From: Marinomonas balearica
GTDB lineage: Bacteria > Pseudomonadota > Gammaproteobacteria > Pseudomonadales > Marinomonadaceae
Assembly (NCBI RefSeq): GCF_004362145.1
Contig: NZ_SNXC01000009.1
Coordinates: 186,001 to 250,000 of the forward strand
Direction: 5' to 3'
Length of the DNA stretch: 64,000 bases
Shown here: one piece after another, positions 27,219-35,808 of the stretch
Position numbering within the stretch: the first letter of the stretch is position 1
Layout of the letters: each line of letters opens with the position of its first letter
Program-made: the position numbers and the translations under genes
The notes under the pieces: model-generated
The model's input: the letters and a program-made list of their open reading frames with translations, nothing else
What the model was told of the DNA's origin: nothing
Databases searched by the model: none

Positions 27219-28739
27219 GTGATAATTGGGTCTAAACAAAGTATTCGTTTACACGCTCATGACAATGTTGCAATTGCCTTAAGTGATCTTTCTCAAGGCA
27301 GCAATTTAACCGAATTTGATGTCACTCTGCTTGGGTATGTTCCACGAGGTCATAAAGTAGCGATCAAAGAAATCGCGAAGGGCGACAATGTTGTTCGCTA
27401 TGGTCAAGTCATTGGTCAAGCGACTCAAGCGATTGCCATTGGTGAACATGTACATGTTCAAAACATGGGAATGGGAGCGCATCTACAAGACTACGCATTT
27501 TCTAAAAGCAGTGAACCTCTCCCGCCTATTTCAAGTCCTCGTACGTTTAACGGTTTTCATCGAGAAAACGGTAAAGTAGGCACGCGTAACTACGTAGGGA
27601 TTTTAACGTCTGTAAATTGTGCTGGCTCAGTGGCTCGATTTATCGAAGAAGCCGCTAATAAATCCGATTTCCTAAAAGACTATTCAAATATTGATGGCAT
27701 TGTTCCCATTGTTCACAGCACTGGCTGTGGTATGTCGTCACAGGGGGAAGGTTATCAAACCCTCCATCGCACACTCATGGGTTACGCTAATAATCCCAAT
27801 TTTGGTGGCATTCTTTTAGTGGGTCTTGGTTGTGAAGTGTTGCAAGTATCGAGTTTGGTTGATCGCCAAGAACCGAGTGCAGCTTTTCGGTATATGTCGA
27901 TTCAATCCGAGGGGGGAACACGAAAAACGGTGGAAAAAGGCTTGCAAGAGTTGCACGCATTAGCCAGTGAAGCTAACAAAGCGACCAGAAAGCCTGCGCC
28001 AGTTTCTCAAATCATGGTAGGCATGCAATGTGGTGGTTCCGATGGTTATTCAGGTATTACTGCTAACCCCGCTCTTGGTTATGCTTCTGATTTATTAGTA
28101 CGTCACGGTGGAACAACCATTCTTTCTGAAACATCTGAAGTGTACGGTGCTGAGCATTTGTTGACTTGTCGTGCTGTGTCTGAGGATGTTGGAAAAAAAC
28201 TCATTGACCGCATTCATTGGTGGGAAGATTACTGCGCACGCAATGGCGGAGAAATGGACAATAACCCAAGTCCCGGTAACAAGAATGGGGGGTTAACAAC
28301 GATTCTAGAGAAGTCTCTAGGTGCCGTGGCGAAAAGCGGTAATTCACCTTTAATGGACGTGTATCAATTTGGCGAAACGATTGATAAAAAAGGTTTCGTG
28401 TTTATGGACAGCCCAGGTTTTGATCCGTGCTCTGTTACTGGTCAGGTGGCTTCGGGCGCTAACATCATCATTTTCACAACGGGGCGCGGTTCCGTTTCTG
28501 GCTATAAGCCCACTCCTTGTATCAAGTTAGCGACTAATACCGAGATGTATCACCGTCTTCAAGAAGATATGGACTTGAACTGCGGTGACATTGTTACGAG
28601 CGGCATATCTATCGAAGAGAAAGGCAGCGAGCTTTTTGAGCTTATTATCCGAATTGCATCGGGCGAAGAAACAAAGAGTGAAGCGCTCGGGTATGGCGGT
28701 GTTGAGTTTGTTCCTTGGCAAATTGGCGCTGTTATGTAG
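27219..28739 (+). CDS. UxaA-family sugar-acid dehydratase (altronate/galactarate type)
   Basis: This 506-residue protein combines the N-terminal SAF domain (about 10-90) and the C-terminal dehydratase domain of the UxaA/GarD family, which remove water from aldonic or aldaric acids to give 2-keto-3-deoxy acids. Conserved cysteine-bearing motifs are seen: SVNCAGS, HSTGCGMSSQGEGY, LVGLGCE and MQCGGSDGYSG. The start is GTG at 27219 with AGGGGA upstream. Neighbouring KDF-dehydrogenase-like and FAH genes suggest a 6-deoxy or pentonic acid such as L-fuconate rather than altronate; UxaA homologues sit in the Campylobacter fucose locus. The substrate is inferred. Confidence 0.88.
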   Translation: MIIGSKQSIRLHAHDNVAIALSDLSQGSNLTEFDVTLLGYVPRGHKVAIKEIAKGDNVVRYGQVIGQATQAIAIGEHVHVQNMGMGAHLQDYAFSKSSEPLPPISSPRTFNGFHRENGKVGTRNYVGILTSVNCAGSVARFIEEAANKSDFLKDYSNIDGIVPIVHSTGCGMSSQGEGYQTLHRTLMGYANNPNFGGILLVGLGCEVLQVSSLVDRQEPSAAFRYMSIQSEGGTRKTVEKGLQELHALASEANKATRKPAPVSQIMVGMQCGGSDGYSGITANPALGYASDLLVRHGGTTILSETSEVYGAEHLLTCRAVSEDVGKKLIDRIHWWEDYCARNGGEMDNNPSPGNKNGGLTTILEKSLGAVAKSGNSPLMDVYQFGETIDKKGFVFMDSPGFDPCSVTGQVASGANIIIFTTGRGSVSGYKPTPCIKLATNTEMYHRLQEDMDLNCGDIVTSGISIEEKGSELFELIIRIASGEETKSEALGYGGVEFVPWQIGAVM

Positions 28740-28830
28740 GCCTTTATTGTTCGAGTGTTTTTTAAAAACCAAGTGCTTTCTGCCGTTCTAAGCGGTCTAT
28801 GTACACGAACATATAGAATGAGGCGTACAC

Positions 28831-29580
28831 ATGAGACTCGATGGAAAAACCATACTGATAACAGCAGCGGGACAAGGGATCGGCCGTGCCAGTGCTGAAG
28901 CGTGTTTGAGAGAAGGGGCGAACGTCATAGCGACGGATATTAATGCCGAGGCGCTTCACTCTTTGAAACAAGAATATCCTCACGTTGAGACGCATCTACT
29001 TGATGTGACAAACGCTCAGGCGATTGCATCTTTTGCTGCTCAGATGCCAAATTTAGACGGTTTGTTTAATTGTGCTGGCTTTGTCCATAACGGCACGGTG
29101 TTAGACATCAGTGATGAAGATTGGGAATTCAGCCTCAATTTGAACGTGACTTCTATGATGCGTATGTGTCGCGCGTTTTTACCGGGAATGATGGAACAAG
29201 CGAAAATAACGGGCTCATCGTCTGTGGTAAACATGGCTTCGATGGCGTCTTCGGTGAAAGGGTTCCCAATGCGAACCGCCTACGGCGCAACGAAAGCGGC
29301 TGTGATTGGTTTATCAAAAGGCATTGCTGCTGATTTTGTAAAGCAAGGTATTCGTTGTAATTCAGTTTGTCCGGGAACCGTGGATACACCTTCCTTACAA
29401 GGTCGTATTTCTTCTGCCGCGGATCCAGCTCAAGCCCAAAAAGATTTTATTGCTCGACAGCCTATGGGTCGCTTAGCCAACGTTGCGGATATTACACCGA
29501 TGATTGTGTACTTGTTATCTGATGAGAGTGCATTTGTAACAGGGCAATCTTTGTTAGTAGACGGTGGTGTTACGATTTAA
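28831..29580 (+). CDS. Short-chain dehydrogenase, 2-keto-3-deoxy-sugar-acid dehydrogenase type
   Basis: This 249-residue SDR has the cofactor motif TAAGQGIGRASA (GxxxGxG), the NCAG strand, the catalytic Ser in VVNMASMASS and YGATK (YxxxK), and the C-terminal GQSLLVDGG. An Asp after the second strand (ATDINAE) favours NAD. The closest familiar proteins oxidise 2-keto-3-deoxy-L-fuconate (KDF) to a 2,4-diketo acid. Its position between a sugar-acid dehydratase and an FAH-type hydrolase fits exactly that step. The specificity remains inferred. Confidence 0.88.
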   Translation: MRLDGKTILITAAGQGIGRASAEACLREGANVIATDINAEALHSLKQEYPHVETHLLDVTNAQAIASFAAQMPNLDGLFNCAGFVHNGTVLDISDEDWEFSLNLNVTSMMRMCRAFLPGMMEQAKITGSSSVVNMASMASSVKGFPMRTAYGATKAAVIGLSKGIAADFVKQGIRCNSVCPGTVDTPSLQGRISSAADPAQAQKDFIARQPMGRLANVADITPMIVYLLSDESAFVTGQSLLVDGGVTI

Positions 29581-29648
29581 TTTATTTTACTTTATCGCCC
29601 AGTCGGCGCTGGTTGCCGCCTTTCAAACATCTCAATTAGGAGAAGGTA

Positions 29649-30503
29649 ATGAAATTAGTTCGCTTTGGAGCATCAGGAAGTGAAAAGCCCGGAATGCTTG
29701 ATGAGAATGGTCGAGTACGAGATTTATCTTCGGTTATTCCAGATTTGCGCGATGAGCATTTAAGCTTAGCGACCATGGCGACATTGAGTGCGTTAGACAT
29801 TAACTCTTTACCGTTGGTAGATGGCGTGCCACAAGAAGATCTTCGACTTGGCGCTTGTGTGGCAAATGTCGGGAAGTTTATTTGTATTGGACTGAATTAC
29901 GCAGATCACGCTGCAGAATCGGGTATGCCCGTTCCGGATGAACCTGTTATTTTTAGCAAATGGACTTCTGCAATTGTGGGGCCTAATGACGATGTGAAAA
30001 TCCCCAAGGGTTCTGTTAAAACTGATTGGGAAGTAGAGCTGGGCGTGGTCATTGGCGAAGGTGGCAGTGACATTGATGAAGCTGACGCAATGAAACACGT
30101 AGCGGGTTTTTGTGTGATTAACGATGTGTCTGAGCGAACTTTTCAATTAGAAGGAACCGGTACTTGGGACAAAGGAAAAGGTTGTGACACCTTTGGTCCG
30201 ACCGGTCCTTGGTTAGTTACTCCTGATGAGGTAGGAGACAGTAATGATCTCGGCATTTGGTTGGAGGTTGACGGGAAGCGTTATCAAAATGGCTCGACTT
30301 CGACCATGGTCTTTAAAGTGCCTCATTTGATTGCCTATTGCAGCCGCTATATGAGCTTACAGCCGGGCGATATCATTTCAACGGGTACACCACCAGGAGT
30401 CGGCCTTGGACTTAATCCGCCTGTTTATTTAAAAGGCGGAGAGCACATGAAACTCGGGATTGATAAATTAGGCGTGCAGTGTCAGAAGGTCACTCGAGCT
30501 TAG
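29649..30503 (+). CDS. Fumarylacetoacetate-hydrolase-family enzyme, likely 2,4-diketo-3-deoxy-acid hydrolase
   Basis: This 284-residue protein has the FAH fold from about residue 75 to the end. Metal-binding acidic residues are seen in DWEVELGVVIGEGG and the family blocks FICIGLNYADHAAESG, FGPTGPWLVTPDEV and SLQPGDIISTGTPPGVG are present. Members of this group cleave 2,4-diketo-3-deoxy-L-fuconate or -pentonate to pyruvate and a hydroxy acid (L-lactate or glycolate). GGAGAAGG precedes the ATG. As the third enzyme of the cluster it would complete a non-phosphorylative pathway. Confidence 0.9.
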   Translation: MKLVRFGASGSEKPGMLDENGRVRDLSSVIPDLRDEHLSLATMATLSALDINSLPLVDGVPQEDLRLGACVANVGKFICIGLNYADHAAESGMPVPDEPVIFSKWTSAIVGPNDDVKIPKGSVKTDWEVELGVVIGEGGSDIDEADAMKHVAGFCVINDVSERTFQLEGTGTWDKGKGCDTFGPTGPWLVTPDEVGDSNDLGIWLEVDGKRYQNGSTSTMVFKVPHLIAYCSRYMSLQPGDIISTGTPPGVGLGLNPPVYLKGGEHMKLGIDKLGVQCQKVTRA

Positions 30504-30623
30504 TTTTAAAGTATCGATAGTTTTCCTTAGATTCCAATACGCTGGTGAATTGAACAAAACATGATTCTCTTTTGATATTTCGTTATTATCCACGCACTTT
30601 CAAATATTCAATGGACGTTTTGT

Positions 30624-31385
30624 ATGGATTACAGCCTATTTACCATTTCTCTTCTAGTAGGAACGGGGTTTATTGCTGGAATAATTAACACGTTAGCGGG
30701 CGGAGGTTCAAACTTAACCTTGCCTGCATTAATGGTGATGGGGATGCCCGCAGACATTGCTAATGCAACCAACCGCGTCGGCGTGTTTTTGCAAAATGTC
30801 GCAGCAACAATGGGCTTTAAGAAAGCGAAAAAAATTGATTCTCAAGATGTTTTGCCTGTCATGATTCCCTCTCTATTAGGGGGCGTCGTAGGGGCATTTG
30901 CTGCGAGTTATGCGCCGGAAACGTGGCTAAAACCTTTATTGCTAAGTGCTATGATTGGCATGACGATTATTATGATTGTAAAGCCCGCGATGATAGCGCC
31001 GCCAGAAGGAACAATACCGTTTAAAGTCTCCGAAAAACCGAGTGCATGGTGTGCGTTGTTTATTGCAGGCGTTTACGGAGGTTTTGTTCAAGCAGGGGTT
31101 GGCTTTATTTTGATCGCGGCATTAGCGGGCACATTGCGTTATGACTTGGTGCGAACGAATGCGCTTAAAATGGTTTGTACCTTAGGGTTTACTGGATTAG
31201 CACTTATCGTTTTTATTTGGAACGACCAAGTACTCTGGGTGCCGGGTTTGATTTTGGCTACAGGTACGATGCTAGGTGCGCACGTGGCCGTTAAGCTGGC
31301 GATTAAAGCGAATCCTAACCACCTTAAATGGTTTCTACTTGTTATGACTCTCTGTGGCAGCGCCGCAGCAATGTTGAGTGATTAG
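30624..31385 (+). CDS. TauE/SafE-family membrane permease
   Basis: This 253-residue protein has about eight membrane helices and the duplicated TauE/SafE pattern: LVGTGFIAGIINTLAGGGSNLTLPAL in the first half and AGVYGGFVQAGVGFILIAAL in the second. Family members export or import sulfite, sulfoacetate and other small organic anions. It follows the FAH gene by 120 bases on the same strand and may serve the same sugar-acid pathway, or carry its carboxylate end product. A separate promoter in the gap is possible. Confidence 0.85.
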   Translation: MDYSLFTISLLVGTGFIAGIINTLAGGGSNLTLPALMVMGMPADIANATNRVGVFLQNVAATMGFKKAKKIDSQDVLPVMIPSLLGGVVGAFAASYAPETWLKPLLLSAMIGMTIIMIVKPAMIAPPEGTIPFKVSEKPSAWCALFIAGVYGGFVQAGVGFILIAALAGTLRYDLVRTNALKMVCTLGFTGLALIVFIWNDQVLWVPGLILATGTMLGAHVAVKLAIKANPNHLKWFLLVMTLCGSAAAMLSD

Positions 31386-31459
31386 GAACGTTGAAGCCTC
31401 TTCGACTGAATATCACATAGTAACTAGGACGATTAAAATCATTAATTTTCAATTATTAA

Positions 31460-31486
31460 TTGACATCTAAATCGCTTGTGTATAAA
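31460..31486 (+). promoter_or_regulatory. Promoter of the cold-shock gene with long 5' leader
   Basis: A consensus TTGACA (31460-31465) and TATAAA (31481-31486) are 15 bases apart, slightly short of the usual 17. Transcription from here would give an untranslated leader of about 160 bases, a hallmark of cspA-type genes regulated by temperature-dependent RNA structure. Confidence 0.65.
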
Positions 31487-31655
31487 TTACCCGCAGCTAG
31501 AAAGTTAGCTTCTTTTTAATCAGCTCCATTTCGTTGCGTTACTACCAAGTTCGTCGTCCTGTAGTTTTTAAATTTTTGTCTTTTTTTTGCGCTAATTCAG
31601 TTTGCTGTTATTTTGACAAGCGAGCAAATCTAATTTTATTTACAGGATAATAATC

Positions 31656-31865
31656 ATGTCTAACAAAACGACTGGTACAGTTAAATGGTTCAACGAGTCT
31701 AAAGGCTTCGGTTTCATCGAGCAAGAGTCTGGTCCAGATGTATTCGCACATTTCAGCGCGATCGTAAGCACTGGCTTCAAAACACTTGCTGAAGGTCAAC
31801 GCGTTGAATTCACAGTTGGTCAAGGTCCTAAAGGTCCTCAAGCTGAGAACATCGTAGCGCTATAA
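31656..31865 (+). CDS. cspA: Cold-shock protein (CspA family)
   Basis: This 69-residue single cold-shock domain contains both RNA-binding motifs, KGFGFI (RNP1) and VFAHFS (RNP2). It acts as an RNA chaperone that melts secondary structure in the cytoplasm. AGGATAAT precedes the ATG. The codon use is strongly biased to frequent codons, as in highly expressed genes. It has a long leader, its own promoter and a strong terminator. Which Csp paralogue it is cannot be decided, so the symbol denotes the family. Confidence 0.94.
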   Translation: MSNKTTGTVKWFNESKGFGFIEQESGPDVFAHFSAIVSTGFKTLAEGQRVEFTVGQGPKGPQAENIVAL

Positions 31866-31886
31866 TTTCAATAGTGCTCTGAAAAA

Positions 31887-31911
31887 AGCAAGCTTATAGC
31901 TTGCTTTTTTT
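31887..31911 (+). terminator. Intrinsic terminator of the cold-shock gene
   Basis: An 8-base stem (AGCAAGCT and its complement) with loop TAT is followed by seven Ts. Confidence 0.92.
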
Positions 31912-32057
31912 ATGCCTGACGTTTGAGCAAACGGCACTTTGCTGACCTCTCTGTTTCTCCTCGTTTTACTTTTGTTTTACCTTCCTTTGAGCATTGCCTC
32001 TCATTAATTTAGCGTTTAGCATACCGTTCCAATATAGATGTGTTTTTGGAGAGTGGT

Positions 32058-32651
32058 GTGAGTACAGATTCAAGCAATGCAATTGCCAAATTAGACAAGA
32101 TTCGAGCTGCATGGTTGCCCGTGCTTATTAAGTTGTTTGGAGCTCCTGCAAAAGAGTCTCAGTTCGAGGGCTTTATTCTTGATGATGTGGCTGCGCCTTC
32201 TGCGTTATATGAAGATGCTGCGAACCCTTATACCTTTAAAATACGCATTCCAGAAAAAAGCCTCGAAAATGATGTAATGTTATTGGCAGATGTCGTTCAT
32301 GAGAGCTGTTTAGGCCTGTATCCATGCGGTTGGAACGTTGTCTCTGCGGGTAAAAAAGAAACGGTATTGTCGAAAGGCGCGGCGGTATATGGCTCTTTGA
32401 TCGCACTACGTTTTGCGTTTGGAGACGATTGCGTTGCTGATTATCTGCAGGCACTTGATGAGAAAGCACCTGAAAACTTGGAAGCGTTTGAGGCGATCGA
32501 ATCTCTGTTGGAAAAAGACGCTCAGGCGATTATTAAATTGCGGGCGGAACAGACGTTTTTAAACAAAATAACGGCCGAAGAGTTCCAAAAAGCAGGTATA
32601 GAATTGGATGAAAGCCAACTTAATCAATTACTTGCGCCGTATACAATTTAG
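32058..32651 (+). CDS. Uncharacterised acidic cytoplasmic protein
   Basis: This product of about 197 residues belongs to no family I can recognise. It has no signal peptide or membrane helix and is acidic and mostly helical. Two features stand out: a central LLADVVHESCLGLYPCGWNVVSAGK segment with two cysteines, and a C-terminal helical part rich in Glu and Leu. The GTG at 32058 is chosen because GGAG lies 6 bases upstream; an in-frame GTG at 32040 would add six residues. It stands alone between the cold-shock gene and a creA-like gene. Confidence 0.72.
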   Translation: MSTDSSNAIAKLDKIRAAWLPVLIKLFGAPAKESQFEGFILDDVAAPSALYEDAANPYTFKIRIPEKSLENDVMLLADVVHESCLGLYPCGWNVVSAGKKETVLSKGAAVYGSLIALRFAFGDDCVADYLQALDEKAPENLEAFEAIESLLEKDAQAIIKLRAEQTFLNKITAEEFQKAGIELDESQLNQLLAPYTI

Positions 32652-32777
32652 AGCGTAAAGCGAACTAAATACTGAAGAGAGGTGGACACGGGCGATCCGT
32701 GTTTGAACTTTACCGCTGGGCTTCCCATACTTTTGTTTGAGAACGAATAAATCAATATTTAAAGGTGTTCATTTAAT

Positions 32778-33242
32778 ATGAGAAAAGCGTTAATAGCACT
32801 GTGTTTAACTGCGCTACTTACAGGGTGTTCTGACAATGAAGTAGGGGATGTGTCGCTTGGTTTGTTCACACTAAAGGACATTAAAATCTCAAACCTTTAC
32901 GATGACAAAATTCCTGGTGTTACCTGTCACGTTGCGTCTATTGAGGCAAACTTGAGTTTATCCGATCCAAGTGATAGCTCGATCTCTTGTCGTCAAACGG
33001 GCGATATTACACCTGAGATGATCGCTACAATCGATAAATCTAAATCGGGCGAAGTGGTGTTTAAGAAGTCGAAAAGTATCTTCTTTAAAACCATGAAGGT
33101 CCGACGCATTTACGATGCAGAGAATCAAACATTGTTGTATTTGTCTTACACAACGAAAGAGACTGATGGAAGCTTCAAACACAGTTTGTCGACTGTTCCA
33201 TTGTGGGGAACTAAGGCCTATCAAGAGCCGATAAAACCATAA
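32778..33242 (+). CDS. creA: CreA-family lipoprotein
   Basis: This 154-residue protein matches the CreA family along its length: KDIKISNLYDDKIPGVTCHVAS, SSISCRQTGDI, SGEVVFKKSKSIFFKTMKVRRIYDAENQTLLYLSY and the C-terminal STVPLWG. Unlike E. coli CreA, which has an ordinary signal peptide, it has a lipobox (ALLTGC, Cys at residue 18), so it should be anchored in an envelope membrane. CreA's biochemical function is not established despite its historical name (catabolite regulation). AGGTGTTC precedes the ATG. Confidence 0.85.
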   Translation: MRKALIALCLTALLTGCSDNEVGDVSLGLFTLKDIKISNLYDDKIPGVTCHVASIEANLSLSDPSDSSISCRQTGDITPEMIATIDKSKSGEVVFKKSKSIFFKTMKVRRIYDAENQTLLYLSYTTKETDGSFKHSLSTVPLWGTKAYQEPIKP

Positions 33243-33363
33243 GCGCAAAGCCGTATCGCTGCCTAAGCATTGCTGGCGATACGGTGTAAATGCTTGATTC
33301 TTAGAGATTACCCTTATAATCTCGACACTCATATTGAATGGAAATCTAACAGGAGTGATTCTT

Positions 33364-33789
33364 ATGAGCGTTCAACCTTTCCACCTTGCGATTCCCGTGC
33401 ACGATGTGTCGCTAGCCAGAGCTTTTTACCGAGATGTATTTAATTTAGAAGAAGGTCGCTCGTCAGAGACTTGGGTGGATTTTAATTTCTTTGGGCATCA
33501 GCTTGTGATTCATTATCACCCTAAAACGCCTTCTCAAGAGAGTGCAACCACGAATCCAGTGGATGGGCATGATGTGCCAGTACCACATTTTGGTGTGGTG
33601 TTGACGTGGGATCAATGGGAGGCATTAGCTGAGCGCCTTAAATCATTGGGTACGAAGTTTGTAATTGAGCCCTATGTTCGATTTAAAGGGCAGGTCGGTG
33701 AGCAAGCGACGATGTTTTTATTCGACCCCTGTGGCAACGCATTAGAGTTCAAAGCGTTTAAAGATATGGATCAATTGTTTGCTAAATAA
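33364..33789 (+). CDS. VOC-family (glyoxalase/dioxygenase superfamily) protein
   Basis: This 141-residue single VOC domain has the expected elements: [22 protein letters not shown] at the N-terminus (His as first metal ligand), [17 protein letters not shown] (His) and [14 protein letters not shown] (Glu near the end). These suggest a divalent-metal enzyme of the extradiol-dioxygenase/glyoxalase type. AGGAG lies 8 bases before the ATG at 33364; an upstream in-frame start at 33334 lacks such support. No substrate can be inferred. Confidence 0.85.
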   Translation: MSVQPFHLAIPVHDVSLARAFYRDVFNLEEGRSSETWVDFNFFGHQLVIHYHPKTPSQESATTNPVDGHDVPVPHFGVVLTWDQWEALAERLKSLGTKFVIEPYVRFKGQVGEQATMFLFDPCGNALEFKAFKDMDQLFAK

Positions 33790-33990
33790 TCTTATTGTTA
33801 CAGTCTCTATGTAATTTCTGAATACCTTTCAATCAGGCTGTTAACCATTGTTGGCAGCTTCTCTTCCACAATTCTATCAATACATTACGCAATCTTTTAC
33901 TTCTTTTCTGCTCTTTTGGTACAAAGGTTCAGAGCAGTCATAAAAATTCCTCCTAATAAAGCATCATATTTGCGTACCTTTAATTGGTTT

Positions 33991-34027
33991 GACGGATAAA
34001 TAGTGTGATCACACCGATTTATCCGTC
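33991..34027. terminator. Terminator between the VOC gene and the LTD gene
   Basis: GACGGATAAAT pairs perfectly with ATTTATCCGTC. The interior contains a second dyad, GTGTGATCACAC (34003-34014). It sits directly beyond the stop of the minus-strand LTD gene and after the plus-strand VOC gene. Confidence 0.65.
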
Positions 34028-34028
34028 T

Positions 34029-34937
34029 CTAAGCGAAATCTCGCTCTAGGTAATCAATCACGCGGCACTCGCCGTGCGAGTTCTTCCAAATAGCGGTTGG
34101 GCTGTCAAAGCTAAACTCATTGTGTTCAAGTGGTGCTTTATTGGTGTAAACACGTATTGAGCTAGAGGCTTCAATTTTTGTTGATTCAGGAAAGAGGTAG
34201 CTCTTATTATTGGTTCTGGATAGGACGTGCCACCCAGCAATTAAGACATCAGAGTTGGCGAGGTTAGAGGTTTCGACATATTCATCACCTTCCGTACGAA
34301 CGTGTTCTCCATCATGGTGAATGTAGGTAATTACTACCTTGTCTCGGGCATGGTCGCCATAACTAAGAGCGGAAACTAAATTGCCAGCATGATCAAACAG
34401 TTGGTCGGTGTCTCCTTTATCGTTCCAGATGGGGACATTGGAACCAAATGAATGTTTCGTATCGCCATAGGTATCGATGGTTAGAGTCCCGAACGGCTTA
34501 ATGTATGAATCGCTAGGAAATGTATAGTTCTGCTTTGGGCCCGCGCTGATACGCCACCCAGATAGATCGATTGTGAGCTCACCGCGATTTGATAGTGTGA
34601 CAGACTCATCGAGACGGTTCATAGTGCCTTTGTACTTAATTGTTTCGATTTGCACCTGTGACAGCGCTTGAAGCTTATTAAGTTTGCTCCAATAATCGTC
34701 AATTTGGCGGCGCTCTAGTGGGGTATCTGAAAAAAATACGCCAAGAAGGTGTGCTATATCTTGTTGTAGTTGACGGCGGTTTGATGACATTGATGTTTCT
34801 CCGTTGAGTATGTCTGTAATGTCGTATGGAATGGTCAAAGAAAACTTGCAAAAAGCGCGGTAGGCGGACTTTATCGCCTCCGCCATTTTGCGCAATGAAT
34901 CAGATAATGCTGACTTAGAGTGTTCCGTAGTTGTCAT
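34029..34937 (-). CDS. Protein with two lamin-tail-type domains, partner of the muramidase
   Basis: This 302-residue protein has no signal peptide. A helical N-terminal region (about 1-90) is followed by two lamin-tail-domain (LTD) repeats. The first, about 95-195, contains ESVTLSNRGELTIDLSGWRI and FPSDSYIKPFGTLTI; the second, about 203-300, contains DEYVETSNLANSDVLIAGWHV and FPESTKIEASSSIRVYT. Bacterial LTDs are immunoglobulin-like modules often found on secreted or nuclease-type proteins. The gene starts inside the 3' end of the muramidase gene (23-base overlap), implying coupled translation. It could be a cognate binding or immunity protein. That is inference. Confidence 0.75.
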   Translation of the reverse strand: MTTTEHSKSALSDSLRKMAEAIKSAYRAFCKFSLTIPYDITDILNGETSMSSNRRQLQQDIAHLLGVFFSDTPLERRQIDDYWSKLNKLQALSQVQIETIKYKGTMNRLDESVTLSNRGELTIDLSGWRISAGPKQNYTFPSDSYIKPFGTLTIDTYGDTKHSFGSNVPIWNDKGDTDQLFDHAGNLVSALSYGDHARDKVVITYIHHDGEHVRTEGDEYVETSNLANSDVLIAGWHVLSRTNNKSYLFPESTKIEASSSIRVYTNKAPLEHNEFSFDSPTAIWKNSHGECRVIDYLERDFA

Positions 34938-35808
34938 AAGCTGCCTTCAATTTTTCATCGTAATGGTTTTCTGCATAGCTCGGTCCATTGTAATGGCGGG
35001 CAAATGTCGCCCAGTCTAAGCTCTGGATGGATTCAAGCAGAGAAGTATTCGATTTGATGAAATTGACGAAGGCCTCCAAATGGTGCTTTTCTGCTAGGAA
35101 CATGTCACAAACGAAAGGCTCGACATCATCGTACCCAGCGGTTTCGTGATTAAACCCCATAATTTGATAGCGTCCATATGATGCTGACATTAATGCGGCC
35201 TCACGGTCTAAAGACATGGCTTTCTGTAGGCGTTTGTATTCTTTCTCGCCGCCGAGATACAGAGATCGATCCCATGATTTTGAAGAAATATCAGGGTGCG
35301 ATTCGTCAAATTGATGTTGGCTGTATTTCGAGAAAATATGTGCTTCAAATAGAATGCACGGCATACCATTCTCAAAATAACCACTGCCAGAGGACTCTAC
35401 CTTCGATACCGCTTTAATAGCGGCGACATCACACGACAGCATTTCAGCAGCGTGCTCGAAATCTTCGTCTTTTAGACCTTCCTCTGGTGTGATTTTAGGT
35501 AGAAAAAGGTTGGAGACGGACGATACTAACTTGTTTACTGCTTTAGTAAGCGCCCTATGACTTTTACCGTTTGGATCGATAACACCATCGGGATTTTTAA
35601 ATCCTAAAATGGCACTTTGCATGGCGCATATTGCAATGCAAGTAGGGGATTCCTCTGTGTTGTCATTAATGAGGCCATCTTCTGCTAGAGCTTCCTCCAG
35701 ATTAATTTTTTTGCTGATGCAGTTGAGGGCTTTTTGTACCTCAATCACGTCATTTGAATCGTTGTGACCATTGATACCGACGGACGCTGAGAGTGCTAGT
35801 TCAGACAT
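34915..35808 (-). CDS. N-acetylmuramidase (DUF3380) with N-terminal peptidoglycan-binding-like domain
   Basis: This protein of about 297 residues has a C-terminal N-acetylmuramidase domain (about 120-295): VSKVESSGSGYFENGMPCILFEAHIFSKYS carries the likely catalytic Glu, ASYGRYQIMGFNHETAGY follows, and WATFARHYNGPSYAENHYDEKLKAAY closes it. Residues about 15-100 resemble a PG_binding_1 domain (VIEVQKALNCI, DGVIDPNGKSHRALTKAV). No signal peptide is visible, so it would need a holin, a secretion machine or lysis to reach peptidoglycan. The start at 35808 is chosen because AAGG is spaced 8 bases upstream; a GTG 9 bases earlier is less likely. No phage structural genes are nearby. Confidence 0.88.
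   Translation of the reverse strand: MSELALSASVGINGHNDSNDVIEVQKALNCISKKINLEEALAEDGLINDNTEESPTCIAICAMQSAILGFKNPDGVIDPNGKSHRALTKAVNKLVSSVSNLFLPKITPEEGLKDEDFEHAAEMLSCDVAAIKAVSKVESSGSGYFENGMPCILFEAHIFSKYSQHQFDESHPDISSKSWDRSLYLGGEKEYKRLQKAMSLDREAALMSASYGRYQIMGFNHETAGYDDVEPFVCDMFLAEKHHLEAFVNFIKSNTSLLESIQSLDWATFARHYNGPSYAENHYDEKLKAAYDNYGTL

Noticed and set aside
34915..35808. Prophage lysis module
   Set aside because: DUF3380 muramidases occur in phages, but no holin, spanin, tail, terminase or integrase gene is present within many kilobases on either side.
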